Of a DNA stretch of 64,000 nucleotides, positions 11,691 through 23,160 are shown piece by piece. The stretch's first letter is position 1. The number at the start of each line of letters is the position of its first letter. The stretch covers positions 118,232,178 to 118,296,177 of the forward strand of contig JAHLJT010009436.1 in assembly GCA_031308135.1 (NCBI GenBank), written 5' to 3'. Under the pieces are notes generated by a model. It was not told the origin of the DNA. It saw only the letters and a program-made list of their open reading frames with translations, and did not search any database. The stretch comes from Acheta domesticus (taxonomy: Eukaryota; Arthropoda; Insecta; Orthoptera; Gryllidae). The position numbers and the translations under genes are program-made.

Positions 11691-12014
11691 AAAGTTAGGA
11701 CTACAAACATATGCGGACTCTTTCACAATGCCTTTGCATAAGCATAACATGTAAGATGTTAACTTAAAAGCTTGCAAGCTTAAAGCAAAATTTTTTTATT
11801 ATTATTATTTTCTCCTCCAGTTACCCTGTAAAGGCGGGAATTTATTTAACTACTAGGAAAATCCAGCAGACGATGTTCTGCCCTTTATCTCCCTCTTCCC
11901 CTCCCATCTTCGTTTCTCACTGTCTCTCCCCCTCCCTCACCCTGTCTGTCTCTGCGTGTCTTTGTCCCTCTCATTCACATTTACTTGCAGATTCTGCATG
12001 TCTGAGCATGTGAG
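11691..12014. other. Spacer with pyrimidine-rich tract, no gene seen
   Basis: Contains a C/T-rich run (about 11878-11972: CTCCCTCTTCCCCTCC, CTCTCCCCCTCCCTC). No coding sequence. Confidence 0.45.
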
Positions 12015-12127
12015 GTAATATCAGGAAGCGCTGTACCAGCAAAAATGTAATAGAATGTTCAGGAAGTTCAAAATTTTAGTTTTTAAGGCCCTAGAACGCC
12101 TCGTTTAGGAGTTATTTAACAATCCCG
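12015..12127 (+). repeat. Interspersed repeat family C, copy 3 (short)
   Basis: Contains CAGCAAAAATGTAATAGAATGT and TTTTAAGGCCCTAGAACGC, followed by TTTAGGAGTTATTTAAC, shared with 2991-3070 and 4150-4190. It is cut by the ACTAGT-family copy. Confidence 0.55.
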
Positions 12128-13340
12128 TATACGTACGTATACACGGAGTGATATACGTAGTATAGGGAAAGTTATGTAATACTGTGTGAAAAAATGGCCA
12201 ATTTTCGGCGGGAAAAAATTCATTGCCGGGCCGTGATGACGAAAAAGAGGATAAAACCAGTTGCTAAATTAAGAAAAAAAAATCCCCTAACACGTGGTGT
12301 AGCCAGAAACCCTGTTTTGTGGGTCCTTGATACCGAAAACCAATTGAAAGGAAAACGTCCGTCTGTCTGTGAACGCTGCTAGCGCCTAAACCATACGTAC
12401 GATATCTTCCAAAATGGATATTCCCCGGTCGATCTGGTTCTAGTCGAAGATTTGAGATTTTGAAAAAGATTCTGTAAAATTTTGGGGTACTTTACATGAA
12501 ACCCCCCGGGGATTTTTCAATTTTTTTTCAAAAACGGCTCCAAATTTTTTCTTTAAATTTCTTGTAAGAATAGAGATAAGAAAATACACTTAAGGTGGCA
12601 TAGGTCCGATTTTCGCGGATAACTCTGAATTTTCGAAAATTGCAAAAGTTTAAAATTGTTTCGGCGTCATACTGAAACTACAAAATTGAAGATAGAGATT
12701 TTTCTTTCAAATAATATTTGTTGTCCAAAGTGAATTTTTTCATTAAGGTCACGTGCATTTTTTTGAAAATTTGAGTAGTTTTCGCGCAATATTGCGTGCA
12801 ATATGTGCAATTTTAAAAAATTACAAAAACAAGATTTTCTCAAAAACGGCTCCAAATTTTTTCTTTAAACTTTTAGTAGGTATAGTGCCTAATGTATTTT
12901 ATGAAATGACGAAACGCCGTATAGCTCTCTAATTTGTTTTTTTAAAAAAATAGGAAAAATGTAATTTTTTTTTACTTGTCTCTCACGTTGTTAATATTTA
13001 CATTAGCGGCGATTTTTTCACATTATTTAAAGCACATGTACTCGTAAATATATGTCAAGTAAAGTTTATCGAAAACACAACCGTTTTCTGTGAAAAGAAC
13101 CTCAAAATTTCACATTTTCAGAAACGCTCAAACACCATTTTCTCATATATGGCTGCAAATATTTTCTTCAAACTTTTGTAATAGATAGTGCTAATTACAC
13201 TCTTTAATATGACGTAAAGTTTATTTTGAGTTTTTTTTGTTTTTTTTCCAAAATTACATAAATGTAATTTTTTTGAAAGATCTCTCATCTTTAATATGCA
13301 CATTACCAGCAATTTACCATTCTGTAGCACCACTAGTTGT
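12128..13340 (-). repeat. ACTAGT repeat family, full copy in reverse
   Basis: On the minus strand it runs from AACTAGTGGTGCTACAGAAT (13340) to the palindromic end near ACTTTCCCTATACTACGTAT and GTATACGTACGTATACGGG (12128-12175). The interior has the family hallmarks GTTTTCGGTATCAAGGACCC and CGGCAATGAATTTTTTCC. About 1.2 kb. The short ORFs in it (for example 12194-12382) are shared by other copies only because the DNA is shared; no protein family is recognisable. Confidence 0.75.
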
Positions 13341-15210
13341 ATTCAATTTAAAAGGTCTCCTTGTCTTTTCCTTCAAGCATCTGTGCTTACACGAGAAATA
13401 ACAAATGAACCGATCACAGTATGTTAACTCAAAATCAAGAATCGAAATAGGATCAAGTCGATAAATCGAACAAAAGACTGGTATTCCAAATTGCGTGGTA
13501 GGTTTTCGGTGGTTTTCTGCATTGTTTTGTAGCATACAATGTTTTTGTAATTAAGATTTGTTGCAGTATTCGTAGTAGTATAATTTAGGTTTAATTAAAA
13601 TACCTAACCTCACCCATGGCCACGACACCGTTGGTATGCCTTACCTTGTAAAGAGCTGTTGTTACCCTCCCACACCCCCACCCATCCATCCACCCACCCG
13701 ACCAACAGTAACTAGAATGACCCCCCAGACAATAGAAAATCTTTGCTTATGCTTATGTTGGACACTATGAATACTTCAGTCTATCACTTATGTTAAAGTT
13801 TATGTCTATGTGTTATGCTTATGTTTACTTTTGCATTGTGAATGGGCCTTCACTCTGCCAGTTTGGTTCAAAATTTGGATTTTTTCTTATTCTAAAACTT
13901 CTCCAACAGTGACTTGGATCCCTTTTATCAATCACCCATTCCCACATCTATATGTCTACCTATGTATATCTTATTCTATAATTAGTTCATAATGGGCAAA
14001 TTGGCAAAATACAATAGATGTTTCTAGTTCAAAAGTTGTTGCCAAGAGACAGAAAGAGAAGAGGTGATCACTCCACAATGGTGAGAGTTAATGAGAAGAA
14101 TCCTGAAGTGAAATGGTCATTCAAGATGGTTGAAATACTTCAAAAATGTAAGAAAATACTCAGAGCTATTAATGAAATAAACTAAATCAGACAATGGGCA
14201 TCAATTTCTTAAAGAATGTAAAGAAAAGCCGAAGTATTTGCGATTTAACCTTTCACACTATGTTGAGTAGGGCTAACATTGGAAAATTGGTATTTCACTT
14301 TGATTCCCAGTCCCACTCAAAAGATATTTTTCTATTTTTTTTCCCTAAAGCTCCAAAGTTGTGCAGTTTGAAAGAGAGTGCACAAGCGGTATGTCATGTA
14401 ACACATAAACAAAACTCCATAATGGCTCATCACCTGAATGAAGTTCATACTTTACAGTTCGAGAATTGAAAGATAATCAACACAGAATCCAAGAAAAGTT
14501 GTGCACTTATATCAGAAACCTTACACATAAAATGAAACAAATCTATGAACATAGAAATATCAGAAACACAATAGTTTCACAATGACATTATCCATAAATT
14601 GAAAAATTCTGAAACCTATGTTATTCAATGTAATTTAAATTTTAAATAACTCCTCACTTCCCCCTCTCCTTAACTTTTTCTTCAGTTGATGTGTTGCCAG
14701 TTGAACCTACACGGGATTTGCAGCCCAAAGGCAATGTGAGCCAAAGATCACACCATCACAGACTACATAACAAAACTCTCATTCAAATTCTGGAAATATG
14801 AAGAAAAATATACATGTGTGTGTGTGTATATAAATATATAAAAGGGTGAAGCCTTTGTTTAAAATTCTTATTCCTTCATACTACCTGAAATAGTAACTAT
14901 TTGGTTCTTTCAATAGACACCCACTTCATGATTGCATGCTGCATTTTTGACAGGAAAGATATGAAGACAACTGTCTTCGAAACATGAATAAACAGATATA
15001 CCTCAAAAGTAGTAAAATGTTTTTCTTCAGTTCTTAAAAACCTGATTGTCCCAAATAAGTGAAAACTTACAAAAATAGACTGAATTATTACTTCACCAAT
15101 TACAAGTTACTTTCACTGTTTCACCAGATATTTTTTGCTGCATATTACATGTTTGGAGCCCAAAGAAATTTGATTCTTTAAGAACAATCATACATTAAGA
15201 TAGAACATAC
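13341..15210. other. Intergenic or intron sequence, no gene seen
   Basis: AT-rich DNA downstream (in gene direction) of the last calcineurin exon seen, probably its next intron. Contains a CCCA-rich run (13668-13708) and a short TATA/TGTG run (14813-14842). No further calcineurin exon was recognised. Confidence 0.5.
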
Positions 15211-15304
15211 CTTGTTATTGTATACATCCAAATAATTAGGTGCAGAGAAGATTGTGATAAGAGAAGGGAAGCCTGTGGTCTGGCTTTTCCTATACATTCG
15301 GTAA
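15211..15304 (-). CDS. CanA: Calcineurin A catalytic subunit, exon with [12 protein letters not shown] (last exon seen)
   Basis: After attgcag the exon supplies T (Gly codon GG+T), then [20 protein letters not shown] and [11 protein letters not shown], ending AAG before gtatgt. SAPNY is the conserved PPP loop over the active site, and LDVYNNK is calcineurin-specific. The preceding intron is only 88 bp. The following exons (AAVLKYE..., the calcineurin-B-binding helix, the calmodulin-binding and autoinhibitory segments) were looked for on the minus strand between 1 and 15200 and not recognised. They are probably left of the window, so this gene is incomplete at both ends here. Confidence 0.95.
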
Positions 15305-15392
15305 CTGCAATGGTTAAGATTCAATTTTATAACATTCATTACAGTACAAATGTATTAATTATTGCTCTAAAACAAAGTTTCTGATGACTCAC

Positions 15393-15470
15393 CCAGCATC
15401 CTGAGCTTCATGAGCACGGATGATGGAAAGTAGGTTGTTGTTCTGTAAGAAGTCACAGCACGCTGCATAG
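15393..15470 (-). CDS. CanA: Calcineurin A catalytic subunit, exon with RAHEAQDAG
   Basis: Acceptor cctag is followed by C, which completes a Ser codon (AG+C), then [25 protein letters not shown] and GG of a split Gly codon before gtgagt. The His of RAHEAQ is the last metal ligand of the PPP active site. YAACCDFLQ resembles insect calcineurin A, where vertebrates have PAVCEFLQ; that comparison is from memory of the family. The exon is 78 bp and too short to appear as an ORF of usual length. Confidence 0.95.
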
Positions 15471-16056
15471 CTAGGAATGAAAGAAATGCAATTATGCTTT
15501 AAAAAAGTTGAAATTATTGAAAACACAAATGGTTTAAGCAAGCTAAGAAAAAGAATCACATTTTAAAGATCTCATGTCTTGAATTTTCTCTCAAAACCAT
15601 TTTAACTTTTTACTGCAATTTTTACTTTGATTTAATATTTTCATACAAAACATAATAAGTATTTCTAATAGAGGGATATGGAAGGACAATATATGCTGTA
15701 GCAAAGTTTCTTGTGCTTGAATGCTGGACCTTGGCAGAGACTGGTATTATCAAAAACACTTTTCCAATGATGAAGACAATATGCAAGACTAATAATTCAA
15801 GATCATAATGAAGTTTGAGCTCTTAATATGTGTTTAAAATTGATTTGAAATGAGATTAGATTGAGATTTGAATTCCTACTTGTCAAAAGTTCAGTAAAAA
15901 ATAAAATTTCATTAACTACCATGTTAATACATTTGTAACGTGTAAAGTTTTCAATTCATTTAGATAATTGTAATCTTGCATCCAATAATTCTATGTTAAA
16001 ATGAAGATTTAGTACATAAAATATTAATTATCAAAATTAGAAACATTGCATCAGAC

Positions 16057-16196
16057 CTGTAAAAATAGGAGCAACCTCTAACACTGTTATGGCTAAAATG
16101 TTCAGCATTCTTCTCGCTGCCAAAATCCTCTAATGGGTCTGACCAAAGTAGATCACACATGGGCCCAAAGGCAGGAGGCTCCTTGAACCTGTCTAA
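16057..16196 (-). CDS. CanA: Calcineurin A catalytic subunit, exon with [10 protein letters not shown]
   Basis: Acceptor gttacag is followed by [20 protein letters not shown], then [20 protein letters not shown] and GCSYFY. The exon ends with AG of a split Ser codon before gtctga. MCDLLWSDP is the conserved PPP segment, and the Arg of SVRGCSYFY corresponds to the active-site phosphate-binding arginine. Forty-six codons plus two bases make 140 bp. The phase 0 entry and phase 2 exit match the neighbouring exons. The insert [15 protein letters not shown] is of the calcineurin type rather than PP1/PP2A. Confidence 0.97.
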
Positions 16197-16548
16197 CTGT
16201 AACAAATTGATAAATAAATTCAATTTGTATGTTTCTGCCTAGTCAGCTAAGTTTTAAATTAATCAAATGGTAATTTTCTCAATAGTTTCTATTAATACAA
16301 TCTTAATTATTAAAGGCCTACATATCTCTTAAAAGTATCTTTATCTTAATCTTAAAAGCATGTTTCTATTAATACAATCTTAATTAGTATAGGCCTACTT
16401 TTTTCAATAAATCAAAGAATCAATTTATTATAAATAAATTTTTACAACTTTGCATTACTTACAAAAGAGATAAAATCAATGATAATAATATTAATAAGAA
16501 CATAATAAATATTTCAAAATAAACAAAAATACTTTCATACCAACCTAC

Positions 16549-16694
16549 CTTTCGTATATCATCAAGATTATGAATTTCAGGAGATAAACCACCATGCACA
16601 CAGAGGAACTGCTGGTTCATGAGGGCTGCTAATGGGAGACAGTCAAATGCCTCCATGCAAGCGTCATAAACTCTTTCGGAATATTTAATTTTGC
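16549..16694 (-). CDS. CanA: Calcineurin A catalytic subunit, exon with CVHGGLSPE motif
   Basis: After a tttttcag acceptor the exon starts with GC, completing the split Cys codon of the previous exon. It continues as [20 protein letters not shown], then [20 protein letters not shown], and ends HNLDDIRK before gtaggt. The His of CVHGG is one of the metal ligands of the binuclear centre. Forty-eight codons plus two bases fit exactly in 146 bp. The sequence is nearly invariant among animal calcineurins, and [16 protein letters not shown] distinguishes it from PP1 and PP2A. The preceding intron (16695-39144) is 22.4 kb; the following one is only 352 bp. Confidence 0.97.
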
Positions 16695-16836
16695 CTGAAA
16701 AATTGAATTTTCAGTTGTAAATGAGTTCAGCTTAGACATTCTGAGGAGCTGGGTGTAATAACAGTTTTACTGCCAAAAGCTGCATTTGTGAGCAATGAGA
16801 CTGAACGTTTATAACGATATTAAAGCACAAAACTTC

Positions 16837-16888
<52 letters not shown>
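16837..16888 (+). repeat. (AAT)n microsatellite abutting a retrotransposon 3' fragment
   Basis: An unbroken AAT/ATA run of about 52 bp passes directly into the reading frame of the truncated element at 16888. It is probably the insertion target. Confidence 0.9.
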
Positions 16889-17546
16889 GAAACCATTGAT
16901 CATATTGTCTCAGCTTGTCCAATCCTAGCAAAGACCGAATACTTGAAAAGACACGACAGGGTGTGTAGCTACCTCCACTGGCAGATCTGTACCGCCCTCA
17001 AAGTTCCGAACACATGCCCCAAGTGGTACGAACACTCACCAAAACCAGAGATGTCTGTTGGATTGTGTACGATATTGTACGACCAACAAATTCAAACTGA
17101 TCACACGATAGCGGCAAATGAACCGGATATAGTCATCCGGGATTTGGAGAACAAATCGTGTCTACTTGTCGATGTTGCTGTACCTTGCGATCAAAACGTC
17201 GTTACCAAGGAGGCAGAGAAACGTCTTAAATACAAGAGTTTGGAAATCGAGATCAGCCGAATGTGGGGTGTAAAAGCACAGGTCGTCCCGATAGTTATCG
17301 GAGCTCTGGTATTTGTTCCGCAAATTTTGTGTAAGAACTTGTCTAAACTCCCAGGTAATTCAAAAGACTGGGAAGTGCAAGAAATCACTTTATTTGGAAC
17401 AGCCCACATTTTGCGCAAAGTATTGTAGAGGCACCGACAGTCCCTAGATCTACTCCTTAGGTAGCTGGTTGCAACCTGGAGTAGATTTTATATTCAGCCG
17501 ACACATAACATCTTCAGTTGTGATTTAGAGGAATAATAATAATAAC
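16888..17546 (+). pseudogene. R4/Dong-like non-LTR retrotransposon, 5'-truncated 3' end with restriction-like endonuclease
   Basis: A single open frame to 17428 encodes the C-terminal part of the retrotransposon polyprotein. It starts with a zinc-knuckle-like segment ETIDHIVSACPILAKTEYLK and RHDRVCSYLH (Cys/His pattern). The endonuclease follows: EPDIVIRDLENKSCLLVDVA and VPCDQNVVTKEAEKRLKYKS, with the PD...(E/D).K-like spacing of restriction-like endonucleases of the R2/R4/NeSL group. The 3' UTR ends GAGGAATAATAATAATAA. The N-terminal RT part is missing. Intact frame over 540 bp suggests a fairly young insertion. A second copy of the same 3' end lies at 39869-40302 on the other strand. Clade (R4/Dong) is inferred from the AAT/TAA association. 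Confidence 0.8.
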
Positions 17547-17554
17547 AACAACTC

Positions 17555-20405
17555 CATTTAGGGTACACGACCTTGCAGTTGGTGGTGGAGCTTGAGCACC
17601 CCCATGAGCCTGAGTGCTATGTCAGTGGTAGCCTAGCTACCGGTAAGGCCTCCCTTGCTGAATAGGTTGAAGGTGAGGGGTCAGACGAAGAAGTACTCCA
17701 TTTTGAGGAGAGTGGGAAGTAAGTAGAGAGGGAAGGGTCATGAACCTTTGGACTTCCTCTTGTCGGCCAATGGAGGGTACAGGAGAGAAACTGGGTTGAC
17801 ACACCAGGCCACTGATTCGAGTGGAGGTCTGAACCTTGCATTAGCCAGCGAAGGAGGCTGCCTTCAGAAGTCAGTGAAAATCCCGTAGGGTTTAGTAATG
17901 CCGACTGGCGATCGGAGGGACCCCTTGCTGGACCCTGCGGGGTGATGTCCCGAGGCCACTGTGGGTCACAGTAACGGATGGCAGGAAACAACCTGAGGGT
18001 TAAGTGTGATCTGTGAACTCAAACTTGCTGCCTGCGAATCTTCACTTGAAACCAATGAGAAAAATGGATAGAACAAGCAATGTAAAGAACCTTAACATGC
18101 TTTGTTCAGTCAAAGTCCCATACTTGCTCAGAAACCGAGCTAATGTCACCTTGTCGACATCTGGCCATCCCACAGATGTTAGTACCAGGGACCCAGAGCC
18201 GGCAGTAGCTCGAAGCCATAGTCAGAGATGGACCTGGGATGAATTAAAGGAGGTGATGTGGTGTTTTTACTACGCAAAAGCGAAAAATGGGGGCTCAGAA
18301 ATCGAAGTTTTCAAGGTATGGAGAGAGCGGAATCCAGATATGAGACCTAACCTAGACTCAAAAAAGCTTGCCAGTCAACGACGATACATACTCAGCAGTG
18401 GAAAATTCACAGCAGAACAACTTGCTGACATTCAGAGAAATGCGGAGTATGTTCTTCGCTCGAACTACCACATGTGGAACATGTAGAACTTGAAAATGAT
18501 GATCCCGTTGAAGGTTCATCTCTTTCCGAAGAAACGCACGTGAGTGGTGAAAATTCATCTGGCAATGAATTACACGATAAGGACATGATGCGAAATCTCC
18601 TTTGACGCGAGATAGTTAGTCAACTTCCGTTTGAATCTCGTGCACCGTTGAGGAGAATATACGAAAATGCCAAAGCTAAGAGAGTGATAGAGACAGCGAA
18701 TTCTTAAATGTGGTAGTACATAGCCCAGGTAGAGATCTAGATATTACTGAAATTAATCATATCATATATGCAACTGGATATCTAGTATCTCAGATAATTT
18801 TGGGGCCAGCCAAGAACACCGAGAGCCGACAGCAAAACAGAGTAAACAGCTCTGTACCACCATGGACGAAGGGAATTACGAAACGGATAACCGACACTCA
18901 GTGCGAAATATCAAACTTAGCTGAGGCATCTTCTAAATCAACGCACACCTCTAAAGTTCAACGAAAAATATTCAATGTTGAACAAAAATACCAAATTGAA
19001 AATGACACCAGCAGGCTAATGGTAGTTGAGAAGCTAAAAGAGAAAATTCAAGCATGGGCTCAACGAATTAGACGTTACAAACGCAGAATAGATTTCCGTG
19101 TGCAGAATCGGTTGTTTGAAACAGACGCGAAGAGATTATATCGCAATCTGACTCAAAAACCGAATGGCAATGCTGTCACTACTTCAAAAGATGACGTCGA
19201 AGTATTTTGGGCAGGAATCTGAGAGGAGAGCAGATCCTACAACAAAGACGCATCTTGGATTCAATCTGAAGTTGAGGCTGCCGATGAACTTGTGAAAGCA
19301 GTGAAAGATGTTCACGAATTCTCAGGAGAGGACCTCTTCCAAGCTTTTAAAAACATGGGAAACTTGAATTCCCCCGGGTTTGATAAGATCTGGATTTATT
19401 GGATTAAGAAATTAACAGCAATGCATTCTCATCTGGCAAAGGCTGTTAATAAAATTAAAAAAAAACCCAAAGGAACTCTCGGAATGGCTCACACGCGGCA
19501 TCTCGTATCTGCTACCCAAAGCGAGAGACAACTCTTTGGCGAAGAACTACAGGCCAATCACAGTACTACTGTACAAAGTTATAACTGCAGCCATAGCTGA
19601 CAAAACGTACACACACTTATAATAGAGAAGAACCACCTGATGCCAGTTGAACAAAAAGGATGTCGTAACGGTTCTTGTGGCTGTAAGGAAATCTTACTAC
19701 TGAATAAAGTCATCTTGAATGATGTAAAGAAACGAAAACGTAATTTGAGCATGGCTTGGATTGACTACCAAAAGGCCTTTGATAGTGTACCACACGATTG
19801 GATTTTGAAGACCCTGGAGATCTATCGATTTCATCCTAGACTTATTGAGTTTTGCAAGGTTAGTATGAAGTCGTGGAGTACCAGGTTACTAACATACAGC
19901 GGAAAGGAAACAGTAGAAACCAGAAGTATTCAGATTAACAGGGGTATTTTTCAAGGAGATTCACTATCCCCTCTGCTGTTTTGCATTAGTTTGATCCCAC
20001 TATCTAGACAGTTGTCGCAAGCTTACTTTGGTTACAAGCTCCATGGTGATGAAAGGCCAGTATCACATTTGTTTTACATGGATGATCTTAAAGTGTTTGC
20101 TATGAATGAAGCGATTCGCTCCCAAATACTGTCTGTCGTTAATGATTTTAGCAATGACATCTACATGAAGTTTGGTCTTGACAAGTGTTCAAAAATCAAT
20201 TTAAAAAGTGGTAAACTGGCAAAGTCAGAGAGCACTGAAATTGATATGCACACTGTTATTCAAGACCTTGAGCCAGGTAAAACTTACAAATATCTGGGCA
20301 TTGAAGAATGTCGAACGACGCCATGAAAGAGAATTCGCAAGGAGTATTACGGAAGAGTGAGACTTGTCCTGCAGTCTGCTCTGAACTCCAGGAATAAATA
20401 GCTTA
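17555..20405 (+). pseudogene. R4/Dong-like non-LTR retrotransposon, 5' end and RT present, 3' end missing
   Basis: A GC-richer 5' leader (17555-18010) is followed by broken coding sequence. The first part (18013-18483) has a Myb-like segment RWTWDELKEVMWCFYYAKAK and later KLASQRRYILSSGKFT. A Lys/Arg-rich part (18710-19220) reads AWAQRIRRYKRRIDFRVQNR. The RT (19640-20326) shows MAWIDYQKAFDSVPHDWILK (catalytic D), RGIFQGDSLSPLLFCISLIP and HLFYMDDLKVFA (catalytic YMDD-like box), then KYLGIEE. Stops and frameshifts occur after 18486, at 18604, 19220 and 19600. It ends near 20400 within the segment RVRLVLQSALNSRNK, so the endonuclease is lost. It begins within about 10 bp of the tail of the previous copy, head to tail. 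Confidence 0.8.
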
Positions 20406-22103
20406 GAAACGATTCTGAGGCATGAGATGTTACATCTGATTATCATGATATGTAAGAAGTGCACTTTTATTTCTTTTAAATACTCATATTAGTATTTAAA
20501 ACATTTTATATATTAAGGCTATTATCAGAAACTTTAATACAAATACATTAAATAATACAAAAATGTTGCTACTACTTGCTCCAGGAATCATGGTATGCAC
20601 TTTACATTTCTGTGAATACAAACAACAAATATCATTTATTTTTTTCATGATTTCATCACTGTATCACATACTTCCCTCTCAAAAGGAAAGAAAAAAAAAA
20701 CAAGAAAAGAAATGAAACATTTTAATACCAATACTACAATACTTGGATAACACAAGGAATTAGAAAATCAAAATAAATAAAAATAATAAAATAAATAAAA
20801 AAAAATTCCTTGTTTCCTTTTGAAAACACAAGGGCATTTTAAGGAAAGTTACAGGAAATTGAGGTTAATGAGAAATGTTGAGGGCGTTTTGAATGTTAAA
20901 AACAAGAACTTAAAGCAATATGAAATATTCTAAAAAATACGACTTTTTGAAACTTTGTAGAGAATGTTTTACATTCTTTAAATGTTTTTTTTCCATAGTC
21001 AGCCTTCATGCAGTTCTTTACATGCATTTTATGAATGTAGATTCCTGCTTGAGATATGGTATAGTACTTTGAGGAAACACATACATGTAATTTCTGAAAG
21101 CCTCTGTTTGTTGTAGGGCGTGGAATAATACCAATGCTTTGTGCTTCTATTTATTTACGGAACAGTAGTTTTTGCCATACTAACTTATTTCTGTGCAAGA
21201 ATATATTTTCATGCATTACTGATATTTATAATTAAAATACAAGTAAGGAATTCATTTTCATTAGGAGTAAGAATCAACAGCTCATTGCAAGAAATCCACT
21301 TATAGTACAATTAGTTTACAGTACAACTTATTGCCAAAGAATATGAAAAAATGAAAATCGATACAGGAGTTTCACCATCAAGTAAAATCTTTTCTGTTGT
21401 ATATCTTATATAAGCAACTAGTATCTATACTCATCACTAAAAATGTACATACTGATTTTAATAAATTTTAATAATATTATAAATATATTAATACTATTAC
21501 CATTAAACTTGTTTTTTTCTAACATGGCCGATAACATTTGGTTATTATTACACCTCCTGCCTTATAAAATGATTTTTTTGACAGTGGAAAGCACATTTGT
21601 GAAGCCACAAGCCCCGGTGAGAGGGACGTTCGCGAATTAATGAAAAATATTCACTTTATAAAGCAGGGGGTTTAATAATGTCCTAATGTCATTGGCCATG
21701 TTAGAAAAACCGAAGTATACCACTTGTATCGTGTAATTCTAAATGTGTAAAAATATGTCTGCAACAGCATTTTATTTCAGCTTCTAGGTGAATGACCCAT
21801 TTATTCCCATGACCCATATAATTTTTCATTCACTTTCTTTAATCCATTTAGCAAATGTGGAGATAGTTCCTTGCTTTGCTTCTGCACATGTAGCTTACTA
21901 TGTGCATCTTTTGTTGAAGTCTCTTTTTGTACCATGGTAGGAGTAGGCCAGGGGATATGGGTTGTTTTTTGTGTTAGCACTACTTTTAAATCAATTGCTT
22001 TGTAGTCTCATTTTCACATGAAAATAGGTTTTTGGAGGCAAAACTTTTCTTGCTTTTAAATGTTGGTAGATATGTTATTGGTGACCTTTCAACTGGTATG
22101 TAC
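20406..22103. other. AT-rich intron sequence with a small inverted repeat, no gene seen
   Basis: Arms TTTTTCTAACATGGCC (21515-21531) and its complement GGCCATGTTAGAAAAA (21694-21709) enclose about 160 bp, possibly a MITE. The rest is unremarkable AT-rich intron. Confidence 0.4.
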
Positions 22104-22440
22104 AGGGCGAGGATTATGGAGATCAATGATTGATTGAATGCTTCCGAACACGTCAACTATGAAGGCCATTAGCCCCATTATTATAGAGAGTATTATTTTG
22201 GGAGGTACGGGTTTCCTTCTAGTGGAACAACATCCCATGTGCGTCAAGCTCTAAGCTCCCGACTGGCCCCAGCGCAGAGCTTGCATGTGTACGTGTGTGC
22301 ATGTGCCTATGTGAAAGGAAGACAGAATAGAACAAGAAACAGAAAGAAAAGACCAAGCGCATCTAAGGCCCATTATTAGAAGGAACTGCTCCAGTATTTG
22401 CTTGGTAATCATGGGAGAAACCATGAAAAAATCCACCTAG
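22104..22440 (+). repeat. SINE-like repeat family S, copy 1
   Basis: Shares blocks in the same order with 59700-60060: GGCCATTAGCCCC / GGTCATTAGTCCC, CAAGCTCTAAGCTC / CAAGCTTTAAGCTCTCG, GAAGACAGA / GAGGACAGA, GGCCCATTATTAG / GGCCCGTTTGTTAG, ACTGCTCCA, GGGAGAAACCATGAAAAAATCC / GGAGAAACAAAAAAAGTCC. It has no frame and no clear tail. The conserved 3' block suggests a SINE or a short LINE-derived 3' end. Confidence 0.55.
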
Positions 22441-22713
22441 AGCTGCAGGCAGCAAGAATTCTCCTCCAGGCAGCAGTTGAACAAGGTCCTACTAAAAGCT
22501 TTGTCAACCAGCCAAATTTTTAAAATGTTGCTAACAAGTGTTTGTTGGCGCTTGTATCTTTCAACTGATGTATAACAAAATAATGGGGGGAAATGCTGGA
22601 GCTCAAGAAAATGTGTGCAGATTATCAGTCGCTTATAGATGTTTACTGTTCTTTGATGAAAATAAATAAAATAAATGAAATTAAAAGTATTTAGATGACA
22701 CAAGATTTAAAGA

Positions 22714-23160
22714 ACTAGTGATGCTACAAAAGCAACACTTTCATGCATTATTTCTAACATTCGCGATTTTCAAAAATTCAGAGAGTTCCATGAAAATGAG
22801 ACCTAAGCAATTTTTCACGCATCCTTTGCTCTTTTCAATGGAACAAATTTGGAGCCCTTTTTGAGAAAATGTTTTACATTAATGCTCTCCACCTGAGAAT
22901 GATAAAAAAATTGCGAAATTTCGTGTTTTTCAATTTTTATTGTGTCACATACCCTGTTTTATTCTCTCTTAAATGGTTCAAACCGTTTCTTGCTACATTT
23001 CTTAGTTTTTGAGAAAATAATATCTTTTGAAGTGAGTGTTAATTGTCAAGCCCCTTAGTGAGTGAACGAGTATACTCTCTGGAGTGAACTTCAGATGCAT
23101 TTTCCCGACTGGGAATTTTCAGCACATTCATGCATGTCAAACATCACAAACTATTAAAGA
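22714..23160 (+). repeat. ACTAGT repeat family, 5' part (uncertain extent)
   Basis: Starts AACTAGTGATGCTACAAAAG, like the family 5' end at 62756, followed by family-like phrases (CGATTTTCAAAAATTCAGAG, AAATTTGGAGCCCTTTTTGA). The 3' hairpin end was not found, so the end point is a guess. Confidence 0.4.

Noticed and set aside
12194..12382. Small ORF with similar translation at 57544-57741, suggesting a conserved peptide
   Set aside because: Both lie in copies of the same non-coding repeat family; similarity of translation follows from shared DNA, and other copies break the frame.
1..15200. Further calcineurin exons downstream of 15211
   Set aside because: I scanned the minus strand for AAVLKYE/NIRQFN-like codons next to AG/GT borders and did not recognise any.
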